64,000 bases of DNA, from positions 1,364,001 to 1,428,000 of the forward strand of contig NZ_OY761461.1 of the NCBI RefSeq assembly GCF_963664555.1, given 5' to 3'. This document shows, piece after piece, positions 27,083 to 35,220 of the stretch (position 1 is its first letter; each line of letters opens with the position of its first letter). The notes under the pieces are model-generated. The model saw only the letters and a list, made by a program, of their open reading frames with translations, did no database searches and had not been told where the DNA came from. The DNA comes from Labilibaculum sp. (lineage in GTDB: Bacteria; Bacteroidota; Bacteroidia; Bacteroidales; Marinifilaceae). The translations under genes were made by a program, and so were the position numbers.

Positions 27083-27325
27083 ATGCGAAATACCCAACTG
27101 AAAAATAAAAGAGACAAACGTATCGTTGAGACATTTTATAAACTATACGATGTTCAACGCTTACGTATGGATGACGTTTTACGTACTCTATCAGAGGATT
27201 ATTTCTTTTTAAGTGTAGACTACATTTACAATATTATCTTCTACACAAAGGAAAACAAAGATTACTACGACCAACTGGTTGATGGTGCTTTGGTTTTAAG
27301 TAAGAAACAATTAAAAGCATGTTGA
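27083..27325 (+). CDS. Small phage protein at the right (distal) end of the Mu-like genome, unknown
   Basis: 80 aa from ATG 27083 (MRNTQLKNKRDKR). It is basic at the N-terminus and rich in Tyr (VETFYKLYDVQRLRMDDVL..., YIYNIIFYTKENKDYYDQL), with a possible HTH-like helix pair. It has its own promoter and a strong terminator, lies in the mom-equivalent position of Mu, and points opposite to the neighbouring late operon. It could be a regulator of late genes or a lysogenic gene. No family recognised. Confidence 0.6.
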   Translation: MRNTQLKNKRDKRIVETFYKLYDVQRLRMDDVLRTLSEDYFFLSVDYIYNIIFYTKENKDYYDQLVDGALVLSKKQLKAC

Positions 27326-27351
27326 ATAGTAAGGTTTAAAAGTGAATGATT

Positions 27352-27383
27352 AGTGCGAGCTTGGTTGGCTCGCACTTTTTTTT
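27352..27383 (+). terminator. Rho-independent terminator
   Basis: Perfect 9-bp stem AGTGCGAGC/GCTCGCACT with a 7-nt loop and eight or more T. It ends the 80-aa gene and separates it from the convergent late unit. Confidence 0.9.
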
Positions 27384-27388
27384 TAAGC

Positions 27389-27937
27389 CTACTTTTTAGG
27401 TACAACAAAGAAGTCATCAGCGTCGGTGGTTGGTGGACGCACGTAAGCTTCATCAGACAACTCAATTTCATTAACAGTCTTTTTATCGCTTTCAATTTGT
27501 GCGCTTGCATCTTCTACGTTACAGACAAATGAAATACGGTACATGTTTCCTGCTCCACCAGATTCTTCTCTTCTCATATCTACCCGACGCATGGTTTGAA
27601 AGGTTTCGCCACTTGTGCCATGGAAAGCGGTGTGTAAATCTGTAAGTGTGCGTAAATAGTCAATTGCGCTGGCTTGATTGTAAGATCCTATGTAAGTGTC
27701 GCTGAAGGTTTCGAAAAAGAAATACAAGTCTACCTGTGTGTCGCATTCCTGAATGAGCTGAGATAAATCTCTACACTCATTGGTATTGAAACTAATAAAC
27801 ACGGCTGGCGTAGGGAATGGTAACTCCTCAGTTAGATAACTTATTTGCTCGTGCCAAAGATCCACCCATTGAATGTCTGGCAATTTTTCGTTAATGCGTT
27901 CTGCAATTTCTTGATAAAGGTCTGTCCATGCTTCCAT
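27389..27937 (-). CDS. Phage protein, possible tail terminator/completion protein
   Basis: 182 aa, acidic, no signal. MEAWTDLYQEIAERINEKLP...WVDLWHEQI and FISFNTNECRDLSQLIQECDTQVDLYFFFETF have the alpha-beta pattern of gp37/tail-terminator-like proteins that assay a minor capsid-tail joint. It is the last gene of the leftward head operon, after the gpG-like gene, where Mu-like phages encode head-tail joining proteins. Function is inferred from position only. A TTTAAA-pair element lies 11 nt before its ATG. Confidence 0.5.
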   Translation of the reverse strand: MEAWTDLYQEIAERINEKLPDIQWVDLWHEQISYLTEELPFPTPAVFISFNTNECRDLSQLIQECDTQVDLYFFFETFSDTYIGSYNQASAIDYLRTLTDLHTAFHGTSGETFQTMRRVDMRREESGGAGNMYRISFVCNVEDASAQIESDKKTVNEIELSDEAYVRPPTTDADDFFVVPKK

Positions 27938-27948
27938 AACTGATGCTA

Positions 27949-27965
27949 TTTAAATGGTATTTAAA
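27949..27965 (-). promoter_or_regulatory. TTTAAA-pair element
   Basis: On the minus strand it reads TTTAAATACCATTTAAA, two TTTAAA boxes 11 bp apart, 11 nt before ATG 27937. It overlaps the stop of the preceding gene. Confidence 0.5.
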
Positions 27966-28575
27966 CACTCTTTAAATCTATATTTATAGTGGGATTATTC
28001 CACTGTTTTTCTATTTGAAATTTAATGGTATCACCAAACCACTTGTCAAAGTCTATCATCATGGTTTGACTGTTACCCATAAATTGATGTTTAGGTATTT
28101 TGATTTTAGAGCCAACAGGCTTTAAGGCCATGGCTTTGCAAAACATTGCTTTCTTACCCAGCGAAACATTACGCTTGTTTAGTGATACCGCTCCCTTTTT
28201 GTTTACTGATACATTACCGCTAAGCTCGTAGAATTTAGCCCAGAAGTACTTTTTCATTTTAGCAGTAACAACAATGTGACCGCCTTTGTTGTGGATGTCT
28301 GCATATTCAGAATCAGCAACAACTACAACTTTACTAAGTGAAGCTGAAAGTTTTTTGATTGATCGCATTAAGCGGCCTTTGTTGTACATGGTTCGTTTGC
28401 CTGCCATTGGATTGCTGGATTGTGTCCACTTTTCAAAGCCTGTATCTGTAAAACCACCTTTAACAAAGCTTTCTTTAAAGAACTTAACCGACTCAGAACC
28501 TGCATAACGAGAGGCATTCTTTTTGAGTTCAACAGCCATTTTTTGAAATTCGGGCACTTTATTTTTGTTTGCCAT
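27961..28575 (-). CDS. Phage virion morphogenesis protein (Mu gpG-like)
   Basis: About 204 aa from ATG 28575 (MANKNKVPEFQKMA); the open frame reaches 28614. It shows the pattern of the phage virion morphogenesis family: FKESFVKGGFTDTGFEKW, GRLMRSIKKL, YADIHNKGGHIVVTAKM, and a late PKHQFMGNS. Mu gpG is needed for tail completion and head-tail joining. It follows the portal/MuF fusion gene, from which a terminator hairpin separates it. Confidence 0.78.
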   Translation of the reverse strand: MANKNKVPEFQKMAVELKKNASRYAGSESVKFFKESFVKGGFTDTGFEKWTQSSNPMAGKRTMYNKGRLMRSIKKLSASLSKVVVVADSEYADIHNKGGHIVVTAKMKKYFWAKFYELSGNVSVNKKGAVSLNKRNVSLGKKAMFCKAMALKPVGSKIKIPKHQFMGNSQTMMIDFDKWFGDTIKFQIEKQWNNPTINIDLKSV

Positions 28576-28623
28576 AGAAAGTTGTATATTTGTAGTGAGA
28601 GCGGACGAGTCCAATCTCAGCCC

Positions 28624-28653
28624 AAAAGGTGAATGTTTCCGGCATTCACCTTT
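28624..28653 (-). terminator. Hairpin between the portal fusion and gpG-like genes
   Basis: Arms AAAAGGTGAATG/CATTCACCTTTT with a short loop lie 8 bp after the stop of the portal fusion. Only four T follow on the minus strand, so termination may be partial. Confidence 0.6.
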
Positions 28654-28660
28654 TGTTATT

Positions 28661-31183
28661 TTATTCTACTTCGAAATACTTCTGATAATTCTTTTGAGCC
28701 AATTGCTTGCGTGTAACTATTATTACCATGTTATCCTTAATGACAACAACCTTTTTAATATTGGCTTTCCCAATTCCATTTAACTCTCCTCTGAGCTTGG
28801 TTGCTGCTATCTTTAAGCAGTCAGCTTCAGGAGCTTTCGAGATATCTAAAACAACCGCTTTACATCCTTGTTTATTGGCAGTATTTACGCCATTGGCTAC
28901 AAATTTACGAGTACTTGAAGCAACATCCGGGTTAAAGGTTTTTAAATCGGCTGTATAACTTGTTTTTCCAATAGCCATTTCAGGGTTTTTACGGTGAAGT
29001 TTAGCACTGTTTTCGATGTGTGGCAAAATGTAGATATCCTGCTCTAATTCTACCGCTAGTTTTTTTGCAGCCTTAATGTTTGCAGTTCCATCAGATAAGT
29101 CGTAAAAGTCGTTTACATGCACTGTTTGCTCATCAACCGTGATTGTTTGATATGGCATGTGTTGTTTCATTAGCTCAGTATTATCGCGAATGATTCCACG
29201 CTTTTTATCAACAATGTTTTGAAAATAACTTTGTTCCTCGTTGAAGACCTTGCCAGTTTTGTAAGGGTTGTTGGAAAATTTAACGCCTTTAATTGTTTTA
29301 CCACTAGTAGGTTTTTCGGTGGTTTGTTCCCACCAACAACGGCAACCGTAATCAAATGGAGCAAGTGCCGTTACTTCATTAACCGGAATAATTAAACCTT
29401 CATTAGCTGCATGACTGTTTCTCACCTCACCATCACCCATGGTTCGGTATTTCATGTTCTGATAAATATCAACATCCTTTATATAAGAAGCATATTCCTG
29501 GGCAGAACTAACACAATCACCTGCGAACTTTGCTTCTGTACTTAGCCACTGTTCATTATGCTTGTTTACAATGCCTTTTGCCTGATTAATAAAGTCCTCT
29601 TTTTTGGTTTTGCCAGTGTTTAAACCATCCAGTTGCTTCATTAAGTCGTGGGCTTTTGCACCTGCAAATTGCAAAATGTTTTCCCGGAACTGTCGGGTTA
29701 TACTCTCATCGTAGTAACCTTTACCCCACGCTTTTTGGGCTTCCTTATTAAAGGCTGCGTAATTCTTCAATACCAAATCCTTATCCAAGTCGGTGGTTTT
29801 CACCTTACCGTCGTAGATATCATTGGCCAGTCTGTCAATTGCCTTATCCCATGTAGCAGCAAATAGTTCGTAAACCTCAGTCTGCGCCTGTGGTGAAACT
29901 ACTCTTTGTCCGTTTGCGTCAGGATTTTTTTTTTGACTGGTTGTTTCGGTTGTTGTTTTATCAACAGCAGCCTTAAGCTTTGTGATCGGTAATCCTGTTA
30001 CTTTTACAAGTTCCTCAAGATCGAATTCATAATGCTGTGAAAGATCCTTAATCGCTTTTAATATTCCAGTTAATGTTAAAGATTCTTTTTCATCGTACTC
30101 AAAACTTAGGTTTTCAAATGGTGCATAAACAGAAGATAGTTTTATCAGTCTCGGTTTTATCTCTTCATTGAAATAGTATCTAAACAACAACTTGTCTACT
30201 TTATTTCTGTAGACTAAAAGTCTTTCGTGGACTTCAGCAGATCCTACATAACTTTTTTCGTCTGTAGTTCCTGTGCCTCCGAGTAAGCGTTTACTCATCA
30301 GACTGTCTGCATATTCGTTAAGTGATGAGAAACTTTTATAGGCATCTACATTGTAGTTATTTGGAATTTCGATCTTCTCAGATCCCTGCAATACTGCAAA
30401 GTGATTCATTCGAAAATTAACAAGCATGTCGTACAGCTCATCACGACGCGTTGTGTCCATTCTCTCGGTTATGGCAAAAACAGGTGGCACACCAAACTTA
30501 TCGATATAAGAAAGCCACGATCCTAAGCCTAGTTTTTTAGCGATAACAATAAGTCCTATTTGTGCATATAAACCTAAACTCCAGTCATTACCAATCTGCA
30601 CGTAGTAGTTACTGTATTTGCCTTCTTTATAGGAGACTCCATTTTCGTCCCACTCTTCGTTTACAATAATTCCTTTGTGTGCCAAAAAGTTTCCCTGTGG
30701 TATTTCTATTACCTCTTTAATCTCCCCTTTTTCATTCAATTCGAATAATTCGATAAGTGTGGTGCCCTCAAATGTTGATTTTACAACCAATCTGGCAAGC
30801 TCTAAAAACCAAGGTTTCTCAAGTAAGCGCTTTGCTTCTTCATCGGCGTTTCCATCCTTATCTACAAGGTTGTACTTTGCACACTGAATTGGTAAAATAC
30901 GGTTGTCAACGCAACTACCTAAGTGCAAATCGGTATTCATGCTTTTATAAAAACGCATCAACTCTCCACGGCGTGGGTTTTCCGGATCGGTTGCAGACAT
31001 AATGGATTTAGTGAGATCTTCAATCTCTTTTTTTTCCATTGTTTGCGCCTGCCGTTTCCACGGCGCCCCCTTCTCGGAGCGTTTGTGATATTCGTTATAT
31101 AGAGAGTTGTTTTTAACCCGACTTAAAATTACAGTCTCAACAGCATTGCCGATGTGTCCGATTATTCCAATTTTCTTACCCAT
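28661..31183 (-). CDS. Portal (DUF935) / MuF head protein / CdiA-type nuclease fusion
   Basis: 840 aa. Residues about 40-420 match the DUF935 portal family of Mu gp29. About 430-640 is an F-like/MuF minor head domain with the typical end MKYRTMGDGEVRNSHAANEG and APFDYGCRCWW. Residues about 690-840 resemble BECR-fold CdiA-CT/PBECR nucleases: YILPHIENSAKLHRKNPEMA, then SYTADLKTFN, a Ser/Thr-Arg-Lys stretch, and AVVLDIS. In Mu the portal and gpF are separate genes. The C-terminal domain may be packaged and ejected into a new host as an effector. A TTTAAA-pair element overlaps the start codon. No immunity gene is obvious next to it. Confidence 0.82.
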   Translation of the reverse strand: MGKKIGIIGHIGNAVETVILSRVKNNSLYNEYHKRSEKGAPWKRQAQTMEKKEIEDLTKSIMSATDPENPRRGELMRFYKSMNTDLHLGSCVDNRILPIQCAKYNLVDKDGNADEEAKRLLEKPWFLELARLVVKSTFEGTTLIELFELNEKGEIKEVIEIPQGNFLAHKGIIVNEEWDENGVSYKEGKYSNYYVQIGNDWSLGLYAQIGLIVIAKKLGLGSWLSYIDKFGVPPVFAITERMDTTRRDELYDMLVNFRMNHFAVLQGSEKIEIPNNYNVDAYKSFSSLNEYADSLMSKRLLGGTGTTDEKSYVGSAEVHERLLVYRNKVDKLLFRYYFNEEIKPRLIKLSSVYAPFENLSFEYDEKESLTLTGILKAIKDLSQHYEFDLEELVKVTGLPITKLKAAVDKTTTETTSQKKNPDANGQRVVSPQAQTEVYELFAATWDKAIDRLANDIYDGKVKTTDLDKDLVLKNYAAFNKEAQKAWGKGYYDESITRQFRENILQFAGAKAHDLMKQLDGLNTGKTKKEDFINQAKGIVNKHNEQWLSTEAKFAGDCVSSAQEYASYIKDVDIYQNMKYRTMGDGEVRNSHAANEGLIIPVNEVTALAPFDYGCRCWWEQTTEKPTSGKTIKGVKFSNNPYKTGKVFNEEQSYFQNIVDKKRGIIRDNTELMKQHMPYQTITVDEQTVHVNDFYDLSDGTANIKAAKKLAVELEQDIYILPHIENSAKLHRKNPEMAIGKTSYTADLKTFNPDVASSTRKFVANGVNTANKQGCKAVVLDISKAPEADCLKIAATKLRGELNGIGKANIKKVVVIKDNMVIIVTRKQLAQKNYQKYFEVE

Positions 31184-31199
31184 TTAAATAGTGTTTAAA
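31183..31199 (-). promoter_or_regulatory. TTTAAA-pair element
   Basis: Minus strand TTTAAACACTATTTAAA; the last A is the first base of ATG 31183 of the portal fusion gene. Confidence 0.55.
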
Positions 31200-31635
31200 T
31201 AAAAAAGTTATCGTTTGTGTTGTTGCCGTAAACCGGACTTGCACTTGTGCCGTCGATACTGGTTAATTTAGGACAGTTGATCAGGTTCATGGCTCCGCTC
31301 TGGATTCGTTCCAAGTCCTTTTTTGCATCGCTGTAAAGCTGTATGTAATCCTCCGGAACTTTACGTGCTGCATTGCGTCGTACTGATCGGTAAACCACGA
31401 TGCTTGCAATGACTTGCACTAATACACCATTTCGAACTGGAGTCTCTTCTTTAAAAATTACTTCAGTATCGTATTTGCCGGAAATATAGGATATGGCAAA
31501 ATCGATTGCCTTTTGCTCGATGTTATTAAGCAATTCGTTGTTGTCCAATTCAACTCCCGGACTCATGGCTACACTTTCGAACATTAGCCGTTCCTGAATT
31601 ACTGCAATAAGGTCTTCTTTGTTAATGTACTTCAT
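31195..31635 (-). CDS. DUF1320 (Mu gp36-like) head-completion protein
   Basis: 146 aa. It begins MKYINKEDLIAVIQERL and has DFAISYISGKYDTEVIF and IVVYRSVRRNAARKVPEDYIQLYSDAKKDLERIQSG, the pattern of DUF1320, which contains Mu gp36. These proteins act at the head-tail connector. Its start overlaps the terminase stop by 4 nt and it lies just before the portal gene, so it is part of the leftward head operon. Confidence 0.85.
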   Translation of the reverse strand: MKYINKEDLIAVIQERLMFESVAMSPGVELDNNELLNNIEQKAIDFAISYISGKYDTEVIFKEETPVRNGVLVQVIASIVVYRSVRRNAARKVPEDYIQLYSDAKKDLERIQSGAMNLINCPKLTSIDGTSASPVYGNNTNDNFFI

Positions 31636-33176
31636 GGCATATTGTATTTTTGTTTCATTTTACCGGATCTGTAACTCTTTTCTCCAGTGTTACGTCTACG
31701 TCCGGGAGTGCAATATTTATCTAAAGCAGAAATAGCCTGTTGGTCTGCATCGGGACTGTCGTCGTGTTCTGACATTCCCTCTTCAATAGCGCATAGTTGC
31801 ATAATACCAACCTGTGTGTCAGCATGGCTTTTTAATGCTTCATTGTAGTATATGCGGCTATTTTGGTAATATGGTTGCATTGTTATTAAGCGCTGAATTT
31901 TCTTGGACATCGGAGTTTTTATTTCCATCAAATTCAAGTCTATATTGTTTTCATCTTCAGCCTCACTGATAGAACGCTCAACCTCACCATTCCAAAACTG
32001 ACTTTCAAATTGTCCTATGTAGTTAATACCCTTTGGTAGTTGCTTTTTAAAGCAGCAGTTCCAATTAGCTGCAATTTTCATTTTTGATTGTTTTACATAG
32101 CAATCAATTAGCCAAAAATTACGGCCATGCAAACCCCAAACCCTTATGGCATTATAGTCACTTGTTTCATTGTCTGTGTAAGCAATATCCCAATGAGAAA
32201 TGATCATTTTAAACTCTTCGAGAGGTGGAAGTTTAGCCCATTGTATTTGATCTTCGGAAAATATACTGCCCTCTAACTTCGTTTCATGCAAAAATTCAGC
32301 ATAGGCTGCAACGATTCCCATATCTCGCTCCATTTGCTGGTAATATTCTTTGGTGTACATGGCAGGCCAAGCCGGTTGATGATTTGTTTTATTGTAGCCT
32401 TTTACCTGTCTAACCCTCCAAGATGGGTGTCGCTCCTGTAATATGGTTTGCGTCATTACACGCGCAAAGCGGTTGTTTGCATAAATCAAACGTCGTATGT
32501 TTCCAGTCATGGTTGGAATTATATCACGCTCAATACTATCAGCTTGCTTACGCATGCGTTTGTGGTTGGAAATGGTGTCCGGAGTTTCCAGATCATCTAT
32601 CACCCAGAGGGTTGGTCGGCGGTGCTTGATACGCACTCCACGAACTTTCTTTTTAATACCAAATGATTTGCCAATGAATCGCTGGTCGATAGTTGCAAAA
32701 TCGCCATACTCCCAAGAACCTTTGCATTCTTGTTTTCCAAAATCGTGAATTAAAAGTGGATTTCCTGCCAATTCTGCCTGAACATCTGCGATAAGATCCT
32801 CTGCACGATCTTTACTATCACTCATCAAGCAGAAAAACATATCTTCTCCCCGCATCCACAACCAAAGAGGAATGATAACATTTGCCCAGACAGACTTTGC
32901 TGCACCCCGAAACCATTCAAGAAAAATAAATATAACCATCTCCATAGCAATTTCTTCAGCAGCATCGATCTGAAATTTCGCACTGTCAGCAGTTGCATAA
33001 TGAGGAAGATATGTTTGCACCATGTACAATACATTATCTTGAGCATGGCGAATGCGTTCCTGCTGATCTTGCTTGCTTTCAAAAGGATTCACGTCATTGC
33101 TTTTTCTAACAATGTCGAGTTTCTTCAGGTACTTTTCCGCCTTTATTTTATCAGCCTTTGCTCTTGATGTTGCCAT
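31632..33176 (-). CDS. Terminase large subunit (Mu gp28-like)
   Basis: 514 aa. The ATPase domain has a Walker A-like FRGAAKS (residues 89-95) and Walker B TLWVIDDLE. The RNase H-like nuclease part includes SHWDIAYTDNETSDYNAIRVWG. It packages phage DNA into proheads by headful from integrated copies, as in Mu. The start overlaps the stop of the preceding 59-aa gene as TAATG. Length and motifs agree with gp28-type proteins. Confidence 0.92.
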   Translation of the reverse strand: MATSRAKADKIKAEKYLKKLDIVRKSNDVNPFESKQDQQERIRHAQDNVLYMVQTYLPHYATADSAKFQIDAAEEIAMEMVIFIFLEWFRGAAKSVWANVIIPLWLWMRGEDMFFCLMSDSKDRAEDLIADVQAELAGNPLLIHDFGKQECKGSWEYGDFATIDQRFIGKSFGIKKKVRGVRIKHRRPTLWVIDDLETPDTISNHKRMRKQADSIERDIIPTMTGNIRRLIYANNRFARVMTQTILQERHPSWRVRQVKGYNKTNHQPAWPAMYTKEYYQQMERDMGIVAAYAEFLHETKLEGSIFSEDQIQWAKLPPLEEFKMIISHWDIAYTDNETSDYNAIRVWGLHGRNFWLIDCYVKQSKMKIAANWNCCFKKQLPKGINYIGQFESQFWNGEVERSISEAEDENNIDLNLMEIKTPMSKKIQRLITMQPYYQNSRIYYNEALKSHADTQVGIMQLCAIEEGMSEHDDSPDADQQAISALDKYCTPGRRRNTGEKSYRSGKMKQKYNMP

Positions 33177-33355
33177 TAGAAATTTTTGTATTTATCTCTT
33201 AATAAAAAGACTATTTTATTGTGGTAAACAGCTTCGTAGTAATCAAGCATTTCGACACTATCCCGGTCTGAGACGTATTCTTTTATCTCGTTCATGAGTT
33301 TTACAAGCTTGTTGTAACAATACAGTTTTACTATAATGGAAAGTTTTAATTTCAT
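33176..33355 (-). CDS. 59-aa phage protein between terminase genes, unknown
   Basis: The ORF MKLKLSIIVKLYCYNKLVKL...YKNF is joined on both sides by TAATG stop-start overlaps: the upstream small terminase gene ends on its ATG and its own TAA overlaps the large terminase ATG. Such coupling strongly suggests translation. It has a mixed N-terminus and a helical, acidic middle (MNEIKEYVSDRDSVEMLDYYEA). No family is recognised; a terminase accessory role is a guess from position. Confidence 0.65.
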   Translation of the reverse strand: MKLKLSIIVKLYCYNKLVKLMNEIKEYVSDRDSVEMLDYYEAVYHNKIVFLLRDKYKNF

Positions 33356-33903
33356 TACCCTATCTCCTGTGTTTTTTTGCGTATTATCGTGCTTTGGAAT
33401 TCAATGGTTTTTTCCCATAGCTCTTCGTCGTGCATGCGCAGAGAATTAAAGATCTCATCCATTACATCGATAAAAACACCCAGCGTGTAACTGCTGTTAT
33501 CAAGCGTTACCAATACTTTGTTAAGTTTGCTTATTTGGTCGCTTATGGAACTGGCTTGATGACGATAAAGAGCCTCTTCTTTTGAGTCACCTGCATGCAT
33601 GGCATCATTAATAAAGGCCTCCAAATCTAAGCGTTGCTTACTGAGCAGGTTGATCAGCTTTCGCAGATTGTCAGTTTCGGTGGATTGACATTGCATTCTT
33701 GCTTCCCGGATATCTCTCCATTTTCCTTCGGGATCGTTATTAGCCCAGGAGCTGATAGTAGCTTCTGTTAAATTTAAGCGGGCCGCTACCTCTTTTTGCT
33801 CCAAACCTTGCACAACAATATACTCGAAAGCCGCACGCCGAAGTTTCGTGTATTCAATTTTTGGAAGTTGAGGCTTCCTTGGTTTTCTTTTTGTCTTTCC
33901 CAT
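33355..33903 (-). CDS. Terminase small subunit-like protein with HTH (Mu gp27 position)
   Basis: 182 aa. A basic N-terminus (KTKRKPRKPQLPK) precedes an HTH, YIVVQGLEQKEVAARLNLTEATISSWANND, like phage small terminases and DUF1804 proteins. The C-terminal half is helical, with ALYRHQASSISDQISKLNKVLV. It would recognise the packaging start and recruit the large subunit. It is the first gene of the leftward late operon. Confidence 0.8.
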   Translation of the reverse strand: MGKTKRKPRKPQLPKIEYTKLRRAAFEYIVVQGLEQKEVAARLNLTEATISSWANNDPEGKWRDIREARMQCQSTETDNLRKLINLLSKQRLDLEAFINDAMHAGDSKEEALYRHQASSISDQISKLNKVLVTLDNSSYTLGVFIDVMDEIFNSLRMHDEELWEKTIEFQSTIIRKKTQEIG

Positions 33904-33923
33904 TTACATACAATTAATACACT

Positions 33924-33932
33924 ACAAAGTTT
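33924..33932 (-). promoter_or_regulatory. Leftward late promoter -7-like element AAACTTTGT
   Basis: On the minus strand AAACTTTGT ends 20 nt before ATG 33903. The same sequence at the same distance precedes the divergent gene at 34096. TTTTCA lies about 18-20 nt upstream of both. Confidence 0.5.
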
Positions 33933-34021
33933 GCTTGAATATGTTGCATTGAAAAAACGTCTTTTTATGCACACTAAATATTTTGTGATTATCAGATGTA
34001 TAGGCACATGCACATACATAT

Positions 34022-34057
34022 GTTTTCATTATGAAAACGTGTTTTCACATTGTAAAT
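34022..34057. promoter_or_regulatory. Two tandem operator-like palindromes between divergent late genes
   Basis: GTTTTCA-TTA-TGAAAAC (34022-34038) and GTTTTCA-CAT-TGTAAAT (34041-34057) share the 7-N3-7 layout of the early operator GTTTACA-AAT-TGTAAAC, with one change per arm. The second overlaps the expected -33 region of the rightward late promoter. They may bind the phage repressor or another dimeric regulator. Confidence 0.55.
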
Positions 34058-34066
34058 ATTTTAACA

Positions 34067-34075
34067 AAACTTTGT
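34067..34075 (+). promoter_or_regulatory. Rightward late promoter -7-like element AAACTTTGT
   Basis: AAACTTTGT ends 20 nt before ATG 34096, mirroring 33924-33932. It differs from the host consensus TAnnTTTG in the first T. Confidence 0.5.
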
Positions 34076-34095
34076 GACACACAATTCAAGAAATT

Positions 34096-35202
34096 ATGAG
34101 TAAGAAATTGCTAATAAGTGTCTATGCGAAAGATGAAGTAGGTCGTGTGGATATTATCGGGTCAATATCCGAATGGAATAAGAACAACGCGATGGATATG
34201 CGCACCAAATGTCAGGATTTGAAAGATTCCGGCATTACAAAATGCCATGTTTATATAATGAGCGTTGGAGGCGATTGTTTTCAGGCAAACGAGATTGTAA
34301 ACATCTTAGTTGAAATGTTTGGGAGTTACACCGGGGACGGTGGAGCAATAGTAGCTAGTGCCGGAAGCTATATAGCTGTTAATGCAACATCTTTCGAACA
34401 GGCTAAAAACGGTCAGTTCATGATTCACAAACCTATGGGTGGTGTGTATGGAAATGAAACCGAAATTGAGAATTACCTCGCTTTGGTGAAAAACATGACC
34501 ACTACATATTACGATTCTTACAAATCTGTACTCAAAAAACCGGAAAAGGAATTTAAAGCCAAATGGGAAGCCGGTGATTTTTGGATGACCGCTGATCAGG
34601 CTGAGGAGTGGGGATTTGTTTCAAAAGTAAAAGACCCAATAAAGATTGACAAAGAAACAGCTACGGCTATTAAAGACAGTGGTTCGCCAATCGCCATAGC
34701 AATGGAGCATATTACTCAAACACCTAAAGAAAATGACATGGATTTGAAAGCAACAGCAATTGCTATCGGTATGGATGCAAATTCTACTGAAGAGCAGGTA
34801 AACGCACGCTTGCAGGCAAACGCTCAAAAGGCTGCGGATTACGATTCTCTGAAAGCAAAACAAGAGCAAAAAGAGAAGGAAGAAAAAGCATCTAAAATTA
34901 AGGCCGAGCTAGATGCTGCCGAAAAAGGAAAACGCATTACGGCCGATGCACGTCCGCAGTGGCAGGCGCAATTCGATAAGGATTTTGAAGGCACTAAAGC
35001 ATTGCTAGACGGCGTGCAAGGTGTTGAAAAACCATTATCGGCTGACATTAAAGCCGGGGCTGATGGTAAAGGAGCTACTTACGAAGGTAAAACTTTTGAA
35101 GAGCTTCAAGACGAAGCTCCTGAAACATTGGAAGCTTTGCAGGATAACAACCCAGAAGCTTACGACAAGTTGTTCGCTGACTGGATGAAACGTAATAAAT
35201 AG
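34096..35202 (+). CDS. Head maturation protease (ClpP-like) with C-terminal scaffold (Mu gpI-like)
   Basis: 368 aa. The ClpP-like half has VGGDCFQANEIVNIL, the catalytic Ser in IVASAGSYIAV (S88) and His in FMIHKPMGG (H111). After about residue 215 the sequence turns helical and charged (DSLKAKQEQKEKEEKASKIKAELDAAEKG), a scaffold domain. An in-frame ATG before DLKATAIAIGMD might start a separate scaffold product, as with Mu gpZ. First gene of the rightward late operon, just before the capsid. Confidence 0.88.
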   Translation: MSKKLLISVYAKDEVGRVDIIGSISEWNKNNAMDMRTKCQDLKDSGITKCHVYIMSVGGDCFQANEIVNILVEMFGSYTGDGGAIVASAGSYIAVNATSFEQAKNGQFMIHKPMGGVYGNETEIENYLALVKNMTTTYYDSYKSVLKKPEKEFKAKWEAGDFWMTADQAEEWGFVSKVKDPIKIDKETATAIKDSGSPIAIAMEHITQTPKENDMDLKATAIAIGMDANSTEEQVNARLQANAQKAADYDSLKAKQEQKEKEEKASKIKAELDAAEKGKRITADARPQWQAQFDKDFEGTKALLDGVQGVEKPLSADIKAGADGKGATYEGKTFEELQDEAPETLEALQDNNPEAYDKLFADWMKRNK

Positions 35203-35220
35203 AAATAGGAGGATTTTTTT

